Part shown: in pieces, positions 42,161-49,594 of the stretch
Position numbering within the stretch: position 1 is the first letter of the stretch
How the letters are laid out: every line of letters starts with the position of its first letter
Assembly (NCBI GenBank): GCA_910587595.1
Contig: CAJULQ010000002.1
Span: forward strand, 186,001-250,000
DNA length: 64,000 bases
Reading direction: 5' to 3'
DNA from: an uncultured Christensenellaceae bacterium
GTDB lineage: Bacteria > Bacillota > Clostridia > Christensenellales > Pumilibacteraceae
Notes under the pieces: generated by a model
What the model saw: the letters and a program-made list of their open reading frames with translations, nothing else
What the model was told of the DNA's origin: nothing
The model's database searches: none
Program-made: the position numbers and the translations under genes

Positions 42161-42189
42161 TTGTTTGTAGCGGGAGAATGTGATACACT
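42161..42189 (+). promoter_or_regulatory. Promoter for the gene at 42290
   Basis: TTGTTT (42161-42166), 17-bp spacer, TACACT (42184-42189). The leader of about 95 bases contains a dispersed palindromic repeat. Confidence 0.55.
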
Positions 42190-42196
42190 TATATAG

Positions 42197-42223
42197 ACCC
42201 CTCGGCTACGCTCGGGGTGACAC
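42197..42223 (+). repeat. Short dispersed palindromic repeat (CHPERSRG type)
   Basis: The sequence ACCCCTCGGCTACGCTCGGG and the following GTGACA form an imperfect palindrome. Read on the other strand it encodes the string CHPERSRG, well known from spurious ORFs in many unrelated genomes, which marks a widespread small repeat family. Only one copy is seen in this window. Confidence 0.6.
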
Positions 42224-42289
42224 AGTCGCAAGGCGGGTGGCGATAGAAAACAACACACGGCGCCTCGGCGCGAGATAAAAGGAGTGCGT

Positions 42290-43165
42290 ATGAACAGAAA
42301 ACACATTCTTTCGGTAATGGAAACGGACGCGGAAACTTCGCTCAAGGCGTTACACGCGGCAGTAGCGGACGTTGTGAACGCAAGCTATATAATCGTTACG
42401 GGCAAAGTGTCCAAACTGTTGCAGATCATTGCCGGCAGCAGACCGTTATACGAATATTTGTCCGAGCAGACGCGCGGCTATAATTTTGTGGAAGAATTCC
42501 GTTCGCGGCAGTTTCGCGACGAATACGGCCGGCCGTATATCGACGTGCCGCAAGAGCCGCAAGAGCAGATGCGGTTTGCTTTTTGCCTGTTGTTTGCCGT
42601 AGACACCAATAAGCTGAATTTGGAGAACTTGCTACACACGTTTTATAACGACAGCGACCCCAACACCGAATTGCGAAACTTTTGCGCGGAGATCGTGCAA
42701 CCGTTTGCCGACAACTTGACCGCGGCTTTTTGCGCGGAGGATGCGCAAGTCGAGCAAGAAAGCGAGCCGTATGCGGCGGATGCCGCGGCCGCTACGGAAT
42801 TCGGCGACGCGTTTTCCGCGCAAACGTATGCGCCCGTTACGGACGCGCCCGTCGCGCCGTCCGAAGGGGCGGAAATGCTGTCGGCCGACGATAGCTTGCT
42901 TGCGTCGTTGCGCGACGTTGTGTCGGAAATGATCGGGGTGATTGCCAAAGACGACGAACTGTCTTTATTGCGACGGGAAGAACTGCTGTTGGTGTGCGAC
43001 GCTTTTTCCACCGCCATCGGCGTGAAAGAAACACGGGCGGTGCGCGTTATGTTCATCGCATTAAAAAACACATTGTTAGTGGACGGCATGAGCGACGCGT
43101 TGGAAGAGAAATACAACGATCTCACGTATTTGTTGGCGGGGTTGGGCATTCAAACCGAAGAGTAA
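42290..43165 (+). CDS. Conserved-looking hypothetical protein, 291 residues
   Basis: I do not recognise this protein. The N-terminal part (1-130) is mainly helical with some hydrophobic helices (ASYIIVTGKVSKLLQIIAG) and a segment on a YGRPYIDVP core. A variable acidic, Ala-rich linker covers about 150-195. The C-terminal part (about 200-290) is again helical (LLASLRDVVSEMIGVIAKD ... LTYLLAGLGI). No signal peptide, membrane helix or catalytic motif is clear. The ATG at 42290 has AAAGGAG upstream. It has its own promoter and precedes the DUF512 gene, which also has one. Confidence 0.65.
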   Translation: MNRKHILSVMETDAETSLKALHAAVADVVNASYIIVTGKVSKLLQIIAGSRPLYEYLSEQTRGYNFVEEFRSRQFRDEYGRPYIDVPQEPQEQMRFAFCLLFAVDTNKLNLENLLHTFYNDSDPNTELRNFCAEIVQPFADNLTAAFCAEDAQVEQESEPYAADAAAATEFGDAFSAQTYAPVTDAPVAPSEGAEMLSADDSLLASLRDVVSEMIGVIAKDDELSLLRREELLLVCDAFSTAIGVKETRAVRVMFIALKNTLLVDGMSDALEEKYNDLTYLLAGLGIQTEE

Positions 43166-43191
43166 AATGGCCGCAATGGGGCGCGAACGGT

Positions 43192-43220
43192 TTGCTATTT
43201 GCGATGTAGTGTGGTATAAT
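43192..43220 (+). promoter_or_regulatory. Promoter of the DUF512 gene, probably leaderless
   Basis: TTGCTA (43192-43197), 17-bp spacer, TATAAT (43215-43220). The ATG at 43229 begins 8 bases after the -10 box and no ribosome site is present. Confidence 0.7.
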
Positions 43221-43228
43221 AACCGCGT

Positions 43229-44512
43229 ATGAAAATTTTGGCGGTGACAAAAGACAGCGTAGCCGATGAGTTGGGCATCCGCGCGGGCGAAGAACTTGTT
43301 TCGTTCGACGGTTTTCCCGTGGTGGACGTTTTGGACTACGACTTTTACAACAGTCGCGAGCATTTCACCATGTGCGTGCGTTCCGCCATCGAAGAAGTGG
43401 ACTACGAGATCGACAAATATGACGACGAAGACCTCGGATTGGAGCTGAGCCGCGATATTCCCGTGCGCTCTTGTCGCAATCACTGCGTTTTTTGTTTTGT
43501 GGATCAATTGCCGCCCGAAGATCTGCGCAACACGTTGCGCGTAAAAGACGACGACTATAGGCACAGTTTTATATTCGGTAATTACGTGACGCTTACCAAT
43601 GTTTCCGACCGCGAATTGGCGCGCATCGTTCGGCTCAAACTTTCGCCGCTGTATGTGAGCGTGCATACGTCCGACCACCGATTGCGTTGCGAAATGTTGG
43701 GGTTGCAAGGCAAAAAGGCGCCCGACATCAACGAACAACTCAAAACGTTGCACGCGGGCGGCATAACGGTGCATGCGCAGATCGTGTATTGCCCCGAAAT
43801 AAACGAGGATATCGATAAAACGATTGCCGACATATCGCCGTACACCGCAAGTTTGGCGATTGTTCCGGTGGGATTGACTAAAAACGGCAACCCAGCGCTC
43901 CGACGCGTGGATGCGGACAGCGCACGCCGTGTGATCGCCGCGGTGGAAAAATGGCAAAATAAGTTGCTTGCCGAACGCGGCACGCGGTATGTGTTTGCGG
44001 CCGACGAGTTTTATATGAAAGCGAACGTGCCCGTGCCGCCGTACGAGGCGTATGAAGATTTCAGCCAAATCGAAAACGGAATCGGGTTGGTGGCCGCCTT
44101 TCGGCACGATTTCGATACAGCCATGCAACGATACGAAAGCGGGCATGTGGGCAGCGTGAGTTTGGCCACGGGCGTGTCGGCCTATCCGTTGATCTGCGAG
44201 TGCGCCGCCGCCGTACAAAAAAAATTCGGCGGAGAGATCCGTGTGTATCGTATCGACAATCGTTTTTTCGGAGAAAGCGTAACGGTGGCGGGTCTTTTGG
44301 TGGGAAAAGATCTGAAAGAGCAACTGCGCGGTAAGCCGCTCGGCGATAAGCTGTTGTTGCCGCGTATCATGTTACGGGAATTGGGCGACGTCTTTTTAGA
44401 CGGTTGCACGGTGAACGAGTTGTCGCGCGCGTTGGGCGTGCCCGTGCAAATGATGTCGCCGGACGGAGAAAGTTTTGTGAAAGCACTGATCGGAGTTCAA
44501 GAAAATGCGTAA
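43229..44512 (+). CDS. DUF512 family radical SAM/PDZ-like protein
   Basis: A 427-residue protein of the DUF512 family found beside der in many Firmicutes. The N-terminal 60 residues form a PDZ-like domain (SVADELGIRAGEELVSFDG). A radical SAM-like iron-sulfur site follows as SCRNHCVFCFVDQLP (Cys 82/86/89). The C-terminal DUF512 region shows LATGVSAYPL, a GLLVGKDL turn and LLPRIMLRELGDVFLDG. The function is unknown. The end overlaps the start of der by 8 bases, which points to co-expression with ribosome assembly. Confidence 0.88.
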   Translation: MKILAVTKDSVADELGIRAGEELVSFDGFPVVDVLDYDFYNSREHFTMCVRSAIEEVDYEIDKYDDEDLGLELSRDIPVRSCRNHCVFCFVDQLPPEDLRNTLRVKDDDYRHSFIFGNYVTLTNVSDRELARIVRLKLSPLYVSVHTSDHRLRCEMLGLQGKKAPDINEQLKTLHAGGITVHAQIVYCPEINEDIDKTIADISPYTASLAIVPVGLTKNGNPALRRVDADSARRVIAAVEKWQNKLLAERGTRYVFAADEFYMKANVPVPPYEAYEDFSQIENGIGLVAAFRHDFDTAMQRYESGHVGSVSLATGVSAYPLICECAAAVQKKFGGEIRVYRIDNRFFGESVTVAGLLVGKDLKEQLRGKPLGDKLLLPRIMLRELGDVFLDGCTVNELSRALGVPVQMMSPDGESFVKALIGVQENA

Positions 44513-45827
44513 ACCCATTGTAGCCGTTGTGGGGCGTCCCAATGTGGGTAAATCCACCTTTTTCAATAAGATATGCGGCAAGCGTATCTCCATAATCAAG
44601 GACACGCCGGGCGTGACGCGCGATTATATCGTGGCCGATGCGGAATGGTGCGGCCGTGAATTTACGTTGATCGACACGGGCGGCATCGATATGAAAAGCG
44701 GCGACCCGATGGGCAAGCATATTTTGTCGCAAGCGCGCGTTGCCATGGATATGGCCGACGTTATCTTGCTGTTTGCCGACGCCAAAACGGGCGTTGTGTC
44801 CACCGACCACGAGGTGGCGGGCTTGTTACGCGCGTGCAACAAACCGGTACTTTTGGCGGTGAATAAACTCGATAATTTCGAGATGGAAAAACTGTATGAC
44901 TTTTACGAGTTGGGGCTTGGAGAGCCTATCCCCGTTTCGTGCGAACAGTCCAAAGGCTTGGGCGATCTGTTAGACGAAATCGTAAAGCTTTTGCCCGCTT
45001 ACGACGGCAAAGAACCGGAAGGCGCGTTGTCCATAGCCATTGTGGGGCGTCCCAATGTGGGTAAATCGTCGCTTACCAATCGGTTGTTGGGATTTAACCG
45101 CGTGATCGTTTCGGACGTGGCGGGTACCACGCGCGACGCCATAGACACGCCTTTTCGTTATAAAGGCAAAGAGTATATCTTGATCGATACGGCGGGCATG
45201 CGCCGCAAGCGCAGTATCGACGACGACAGCGTGGAAAGCTACAGCGTGTTGCGCGCGTTGGCGGCCGTTAAGCGCGCCGATGTGGTGCTGATCGTATTTG
45301 ACGCGAGCCAAGAACTTTCGGAGCAAGACGTGCGCATTGCGGGCTTTGTGCACGAACAAGGAAAGCCGAGCGTTGTGCTTGTCAACAAGTGGGATGCCGT
45401 GGAAAAAGACGCTTACACGGTAAATACCTTTAACGAAAAGATAGCTGCCGATCTGGCATTCATGCCGTATCATACCGCGCTGTATATCTCGGCGCAAACG
45501 GGATTGCGGGTAGACAAAGTGATCGAATACGCCGAAAATTCGTATGCGAGCGCGTCTAAGCGTATCCCCACCGGTACGCTCAACGACGTGGTGCGTGAGG
45601 CGGTGGCCATGAACGAGCCGCCCACGTCTTCGGGGCGTCGGCTCAAAATTTATTATGCGACGCAAGCGGAAACCAACCCGCCCAAATTCGTGTTTTTCGT
45701 CAACGACGATACGTTGGTGCATTTTTCGTATCGGAGGTATTTGGAAAACGCACTGCGGCGGGCGTTCGATTTTACGGGCACGCCCGTGCGGTTGACGTTC
45801 AACCGAAAAAAGGAGGAAGAAAAATGA
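44505..45827 (+). CDS. der: Ribosome biogenesis GTPase Der (EngA)
   Basis: Der has two GTPase domains in tandem and a KH-like C-terminal domain, and is needed for 50S subunit maturation. Both P-loops read GRPNVGKS (about 9-16 and 180-187). DTPGVTRD and DVAGTTRD are the switch regions, and NKLD and NKWD are the base-specificity motifs. Length (440) is typical. The two P-loop coding stretches are identical over 28 bases. The start lies inside the end of the DUF512 gene, and the stop overlaps plsY. Confidence 0.97.
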   Translation: MRKPIVAVVGRPNVGKSTFFNKICGKRISIIKDTPGVTRDYIVADAEWCGREFTLIDTGGIDMKSGDPMGKHILSQARVAMDMADVILLFADAKTGVVSTDHEVAGLLRACNKPVLLAVNKLDNFEMEKLYDFYELGLGEPIPVSCEQSKGLGDLLDEIVKLLPAYDGKEPEGALSIAIVGRPNVGKSSLTNRLLGFNRVIVSDVAGTTRDAIDTPFRYKGKEYILIDTAGMRRKRSIDDDSVESYSVLRALAAVKRADVVLIVFDASQELSEQDVRIAGFVHEQGKPSVVLVNKWDAVEKDAYTVNTFNEKIAADLAFMPYHTALYISAQTGLRVDKVIEYAENSYASASKRIPTGTLNDVVREAVAMNEPPTSSGRRLKIYYATQAETNPPKFVFFVNDDTLVHFSYRRYLENALRRAFDFTGTPVRLTFNRKKEEEK

Positions 45828-46486
45828 TCGTTACCGTTGTGAAATTTGCGGCGGTGGCGCTGTGTTCCTATTTATTGGGCAACTTCAATGCGGCGATCGC
45901 CATATCCAAATGCAAGAAAAACGATATACGGAAATTGGGTAGCGGCAATCCGGGCACGATGAACATGTTTCGTAACTTCGGCAAAGCGATCGGCGTTCTC
46001 ACGCTTTTGTTGGACGCGTTGAAAGGCGTGTTGCCTTGCTTGGCAGGTTGGTTTATTTGCGGCAAGTTTTGCAGTTTGCACGGCAGCAAGATCGGTTTGT
46101 ACGTGGGCGCGCTCAGCGTTATCGTGGGGCATATTTTCCCCGTGTTTTACAAGTTCAAAGGGGGAAAGGGCATAGCCAGCTCGGTGGGCATTTGTTTGGT
46201 CCTCAATTGGTGGGTCACCTTGCTGTCGTTTACCGTGGGCGCGCTGTTTCTTATTTTTATAAAGGTCGGTTCCATCACGTCGTTTATCATCATTTCCATA
46301 CCCATTGCGCTCGACGCTTTCTCGCTGTCGGCGCAAGGCGGCAATACGGCGTGTTTGATCTTATTGTTCTGTATCTTCTGTATGACTTTGTTTGCGCACA
46401 CCAAAAACATCGTTAAACTGTATGGTGGCACCGAACGAAAAGTCATATTATTTAAGAAAAAACGCAAAGCACAAGGGGCGTCGTAA
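45824..46486 (+). CDS. plsY: Glycerol-3-phosphate acyltransferase PlsY
   Basis: An integral membrane enzyme that acylates glycerol-3-phosphate from acyl phosphate, the first step of phospholipid synthesis. The 220-residue product has the three family loops: SYLLGNFNAAIAISK with GSGNPGTMNMFRNFGK, the VGHIFPVFYKFKGGKGIASSVG motif, and LFAHTKNIVKLYGGTERK near the C-terminus. The usual GSGNxGxTN box reads GSGNPGTMN. The ATG overlaps the der stop by 4 bases, and GGAGG precedes it. Confidence 0.94.
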   Translation: MIVTVVKFAAVALCSYLLGNFNAAIAISKCKKNDIRKLGSGNPGTMNMFRNFGKAIGVLTLLLDALKGVLPCLAGWFICGKFCSLHGSKIGLYVGALSVIVGHIFPVFYKFKGGKGIASSVGICLVLNWWVTLLSFTVGALFLIFIKVGSITSFIIISIPIALDAFSLSAQGGNTACLILLFCIFCMTLFAHTKNIVKLYGGTERKVILFKKKRKAQGAS

Positions 46487-46502
46487 CAAGCGACGCTTTT
46501 TT
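46478..46502 (+). terminator. Intrinsic terminator at the end of plsY
   Basis: Stem GCGTCG / CGACGC (46478-46483, 46491-46496) followed by TTTTTT. The stem begins inside the last codons of plsY, and the stop codon lies in the loop. Confidence 0.75.
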
Positions 46503-46523
46503 GTTTGTCCGCGAATTTTGTTC

Positions 46524-46553
46524 TCATATTCGGCATAGGTGGAATCATATACT
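46524..46553 (+). promoter_or_regulatory. Sigma-E-type promoter for spoIVA
   Basis: TCATATT (46524-46530), 15-bp spacer, CATATACT (46546-46553). This fits the mother-cell sigma-E consensus (-35 ending ATATT, -10 CATACAnT) and lies 34 bases before spoIVA, which is a sigma-E gene in B. subtilis. No good sigma-A promoter is seen here. Confidence 0.65.
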
Positions 46554-46587
46554 TAATTATCAAGTCAGGAAAGGAGAACAGCAACCT

Positions 46588-48069
46588 ATGGAAGAATTCG
46601 ATATCTACAACGATATACGCAGCCGTACGGGCGGAGATATCTATGTAGGCGTCGTAGGTCCCGTTCGCGCGGGCAAATCTACGTTTATCACAAATTTCAT
46701 GGAAAAACTCGTGGTGCCCAAAGTGTCTAACAAGCACGTTTTAGAGCGCATGAAAGACGAACTGCCGCAAAGCGCCAACGGCAAAACCATTATGACCACG
46801 CAACCCAAATTCGTGCCCAACGAGGCGGTGGCGGTATCCATTGCCGAAAACGTGGACGTTAAAGTGCGACTTGTGGACTGCGTTGGGTATATGGTGGAAG
46901 GGGCAACCGGCCATTTGGACGGCGAAAAGCCGCGCATGGTGAAAACGCCGTGGAGCGATGAAGAAATTTCGTTTATCGATGCGGCGGATATCGGCACGCG
47001 CAAGGTGATAGAAGACCATTCCACAATCGGTATCGTTATGACCACCGACGGTTCCATTGCCACCGATCTGCCGCGTTCGGCTTACGTAGCGGCCGAGGAG
47101 CGCGCCGTCAATGAACTCAAAGCGCTCGGCAAGCCCTTTGTGGTGGTTCTGAATTCCACCGTGCCTCATTCCAAAGAAACGGTCAAGTTGGCCGCCGCGT
47201 TGGAAGAAAAATACGGCGCGGGCGTGATTTGTTTAGACGTTCTCAATCTCGGCGAAAAGGACATCACCGCACTGTTCGAAAAAGTGCTGATGGAATTTCC
47301 GCTGATGGACATCGAGATAAAGATAAGCAAGTGGCTGCAAGCGTTGCCCTTTGAGGACAATATCATTCGCAATCTGGTAGACAGCTTTATGTCTACGGGC
47401 GAGGGCATGCGGCGCATGGCCGATTACAAAACGCCCGAAGCGCTGTTTGCCGATTCCGACGCGTTTTTGCAACCGCAAGTGGAAAACGTGGAATTGGATA
47501 AAGGCAAAGTTACCTATTCGGTAAACGCCCGCCCCGAACTGTTTTATAAGGCGCTCGGCGAGCAGTGCGGCATGGAGATCGCCGACGATTTCGCGCTGAT
47601 GTCGCATATGAAATCGTTGGTGCACGCCAAACGCGAATACGACAAGTTGGCCGAGGCGCTCGAACAAGTGAAAGAAACGGGGTACGGCGTGGTAACGCCT
47701 TCGCCCGAAGATATGACGCTTGAAGAACCGCAAATGGTGAAACAAGGCTCGCGGTTCGGCGTTCGGTTGCGCGCGTCGGCGCCCAGCTTGCACATTATGC
47801 GTGTGGATATCCAGACCGAGGTCAATCCGGTGGTGGGTACCGAACAGCAAAGCGAAGAGCTGTTAAAGTATTTGATGAGCGAGTTCGAGAACGACCCCAA
47901 AGGCATATGGGAAACCAACATGTTCGGCAAGTCGTTGCATATGTTGGTAAACGAGGGGCTGACCAATAAGCTCACGGCCATGCCGGACGAAACGCAGAAA
48001 AAAATGCGCAAAACGCTGTCGCGCATCGTAAACGAAGGCAAGGGCGGCGTGATCTGCATATTGCTGTAA
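46588..48069 (+). CDS. spoIVA: Stage IV sporulation protein A
   Basis: SpoIVA is the ATP-driven protein that forms the basement layer of the spore coat around the forespore. The 493-residue product (492 in B. subtilis) starts MEEFDIYNDI, has the Walker A box GPVRAGKST (24-32), the VRLVDCVGYMVEGA region after it, and the conserved C-terminal end GKGGVICILL that binds SpoVM and the forespore membrane. AAAGGAG lies 11 bases before the ATG. This gene is the clearest evidence that the organism makes endospores. Confidence 0.97.
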   Translation: MEEFDIYNDIRSRTGGDIYVGVVGPVRAGKSTFITNFMEKLVVPKVSNKHVLERMKDELPQSANGKTIMTTQPKFVPNEAVAVSIAENVDVKVRLVDCVGYMVEGATGHLDGEKPRMVKTPWSDEEISFIDAADIGTRKVIEDHSTIGIVMTTDGSIATDLPRSAYVAAEERAVNELKALGKPFVVVLNSTVPHSKETVKLAAALEEKYGAGVICLDVLNLGEKDITALFEKVLMEFPLMDIEIKISKWLQALPFEDNIIRNLVDSFMSTGEGMRRMADYKTPEALFADSDAFLQPQVENVELDKGKVTYSVNARPELFYKALGEQCGMEIADDFALMSHMKSLVHAKREYDKLAEALEQVKETGYGVVTPSPEDMTLEEPQMVKQGSRFGVRLRASAPSLHIMRVDIQTEVNPVVGTEQQSEELLKYLMSEFENDPKGIWETNMFGKSLHMLVNEGLTNKLTAMPDETQKKMRKTLSRIVNEGKGGVICILL

Positions 48070-48077
48070 AGGAAGGG

Positions 48078-48110
48078 AAAAGCAAACCCATACAAAGGGT
48101 TTGCTTTTTT
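48078..48110 (+). terminator. spoIVA terminator overlapping the rdgB promoter
   Basis: Stem AAAAGCAAACCC / GGGTTTGCTTTT followed by more T residues. TTGCTT (48101-48106) in its 3' arm and tail is the -35 box of rdgB. Confidence 0.85.
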
Positions 48111-48129
48111 TATGGCGTCGTGCTATACT
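48101..48129 (+). promoter_or_regulatory. rdgB promoter, leaderless
   Basis: TTGCTT (48101-48106), 17-bp spacer, TATACT (48124-48129). The ATG at 48136 starts 6 bases after the -10 box, so the A of ATG is the expected first base of the RNA. Confidence 0.75.
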
Positions 48130-48135
48130 TTTCCT

Positions 48136-48735
48136 ATGGAAAAATTGATAGTAGCCAGTAAGAACAAAGCTAAGATACGCGAAGTGACCGACATTCTGCA
48201 AGGCATTTTCGAAGTGGTGCCCATGGCCGATATCGGTATTGATGCGGACATCGAAGAAAACGGCCAAACGTTTGCGGACAACGCGCTCATAAAAGCGCGT
48301 TACGTTTTCGAGCAGACGGGCATGGCGGCGCTTTCGGACGACAGCGGCTTGTGTGTGGACGCGTTAGACGGCGCCCCCGGCGTGTATTCCGCGCGGTATA
48401 GCGGCGATCACGGCAACGACCAAGCAAACAACGACTTGCTGTTGCATAATTTGGCGGGCGTAAAAGACCGTGCGGCGCGGTTTGTCAGCGCGGTGGCCGT
48501 TTGTTCGGATAAAGGCGAATGGGTGGCTACGGGCGTTGTAGAGGGGCACATACTGCCCAAAGAAGAGGGGAACGGCGGGTTCGGTTACGATCCTTTGTTT
48601 TATTGCGAGGAGATCGGCAAACCGTTCGGCATTGCTACCCCCGAAGAAAAAAATGCGGTCAGCCACCGCGGCCGCGCATTGCGCAATTTGGTGACGCAGT
48701 TGAAAGCGTCGGGCTTATTCGGAAAAGGCGAGTAG
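48136..48735 (+). CDS. rdgB: XTP/dITP diphosphohydrolase
   Basis: A house-cleaning enzyme that hydrolyses non-canonical purine nucleotides (dITP, XTP) to monophosphates. The 199-residue product has VASKNKAKIREV at the start, SDDSGLCVDALDGAPGVYSARY in the centre, and GFGYDPLFY and VSHRGRAL toward the end, all hallmarks of the RdgB/HAM1 family. ATG 48136 is chosen because homologues begin with this segment; the ORF reaches 48112 but those extra codons lie across the promoter. No ribosome site precedes it. It is 4 bases from the next gene. Confidence 0.95.
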   Translation: MEKLIVASKNKAKIREVTDILQGIFEVVPMADIGIDADIEENGQTFADNALIKARYVFEQTGMAALSDDSGLCVDALDGAPGVYSARYSGDHGNDQANNDLLLHNLAGVKDRAARFVSAVAVCSDKGEWVATGVVEGHILPKEEGNGGFGYDPLFYCEEIGKPFGIATPEEKNAVSHRGRALRNLVTQLKASGLFGKGE

Positions 48736-48739
48736 GAAC

Positions 48740-49219
48740 GTGAACGATAAAAAACAATACACGATCGTAGTGTTTTCGGATAGCCACGGCGTGCGCAAGA
48801 ATATCGAAAAAATGTTGCCCGACATTCGGGAAAGCGACTATTTGGTATATCTCGGCGACGGAAACCGCGACATCGATAGGTTGCAAGACCGTATCTCCGT
48901 ACCCATCGTACGGGTACGCGGCAATTGCGATCTGTGCCCCGAAATAGCGGCCGAAACGGTGCTCACCGTGGGCAATATTCGATTTTTGATCACGCACGGC
49001 AATGCCTACGGCGTGAAATCGAGCACGCTGTCGCTCGTTGCCCGCGCGCGTGAACAAGGTTGCGAATGGGCGTTGTACGGACACACGCACCGTGCCAAAA
49101 TTTGGGACGCGGGCGGCGTGACGATCTGCAATCCGGGGGCAGCGTCGGGGCCTACGCCTTCGTGCGCGCTGATAAAAGGAGACGGCAACACATTTTTTGC
49201 CGAGATCGTATCTTTATAA
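48740..49219 (+). CDS. YfcE/MJ0936-type metallophosphoesterase
   Basis: A 159-residue calcineurin-like phosphoesterase. Metal-site motifs are FSDSHG (12-17), YLGDGNRD, RGNCD, ITHGN and YGHTHRA, in the order of the YfcE/MJ0936 family, small phosphodiesterases of unknown physiological substrate. The GTG start follows rdgB by 4 bases (the GAGTAGGA sequence serves as ribosome site). rdgB followed by this phosphodiesterase is a common pair in Firmicutes. Confidence 0.92.
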   Translation: MNDKKQYTIVVFSDSHGVRKNIEKMLPDIRESDYLVYLGDGNRDIDRLQDRISVPIVRVRGNCDLCPEIAAETVLTVGNIRFLITHGNAYGVKSSTLSLVARAREQGCEWALYGHTHRAKIWDAGGVTICNPGAASGPTPSCALIKGDGNTFFAEIVSL

Positions 49220-49282
49220 TATTGCGCAAAAAATAGTATGGCATAACTTTTCGAAGTATAGTTTATATCATATAATGCAATT

Positions 49283-49326
49283 ACGATAAAAAATAACGTA
49301 AGCCGAACTCGGTTCAACTTACGTTA
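49283..49326 (-). terminator. Terminator of tRNA-Leu
   Basis: Stem ATAACGTAAG / CTTACGTTAT (49293-49302, 49317-49326). Read on the minus strand it is followed by TTTTTATCG, so it ends the tRNA-Leu transcript; it may also help stop rightward transcription. Confidence 0.75.
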
Positions 49327-49330
49327 TGAT

Positions 49331-49414
49331 TGGTGCGGATGAAGGGATTTGAACCCACACACCTACGGTACCGGCTCCTAAGGCCGGCGCGTCTGCCAGT
49401 TCCGCCACATCCGC
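49331..49414 (-). tRNA. tRNA-Leu (TAG)
   Basis: An 84-base class II tRNA with a long variable arm, acceptor stem GCGGATG / CATCCGC, anticodon TAG within loop CTTAGGA and an encoded CCA. Confidence 0.95.
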
Positions 49415-49424
49415 ATACCGTAAC

Positions 49425-49453
49425 AGTATACGGCAAAGCGCGGCAGATGTCAA
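49425..49453 (-). promoter_or_regulatory. Promoter of tRNA-Leu
   Basis: On the minus strand: TTGACA (49453-49448), 17-bp spacer, TATACT (49430-49425), about 10 bases before the tRNA. Confidence 0.8.
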
Positions 49454-49504
49454 ATCAATAGAGATATTTTTTGTGCAAAGCGATGGCGAAAAGTAGTGGA
49501 TTTG

Positions 49505-49532
49505 TTGACAAAACGCGGGGGGATGGTATAGA
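49505..49532 (+). promoter_or_regulatory. Promoter for the SDR/EFR1 pair
   Basis: TTGACA (49505-49510) with TATAGA (49527-49532, 16-bp spacer) or TAGAAT (49529-49534, 18-bp spacer), about 60 bases before the start codon. Confidence 0.6.
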
Positions 49533-49594
49533 ATAAAAAAGCAATTTCAACAATAGTATTGGCACGAAAAAATTGCTTTACGAGGATATACCGA

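Noticed and set aside
42142..42345. Minus-strand ORF containing CHPERSRG
   Set aside because: This peptide is a known artefact of a dispersed DNA repeat, and the ORF overlaps the promoter and start of the real gene.
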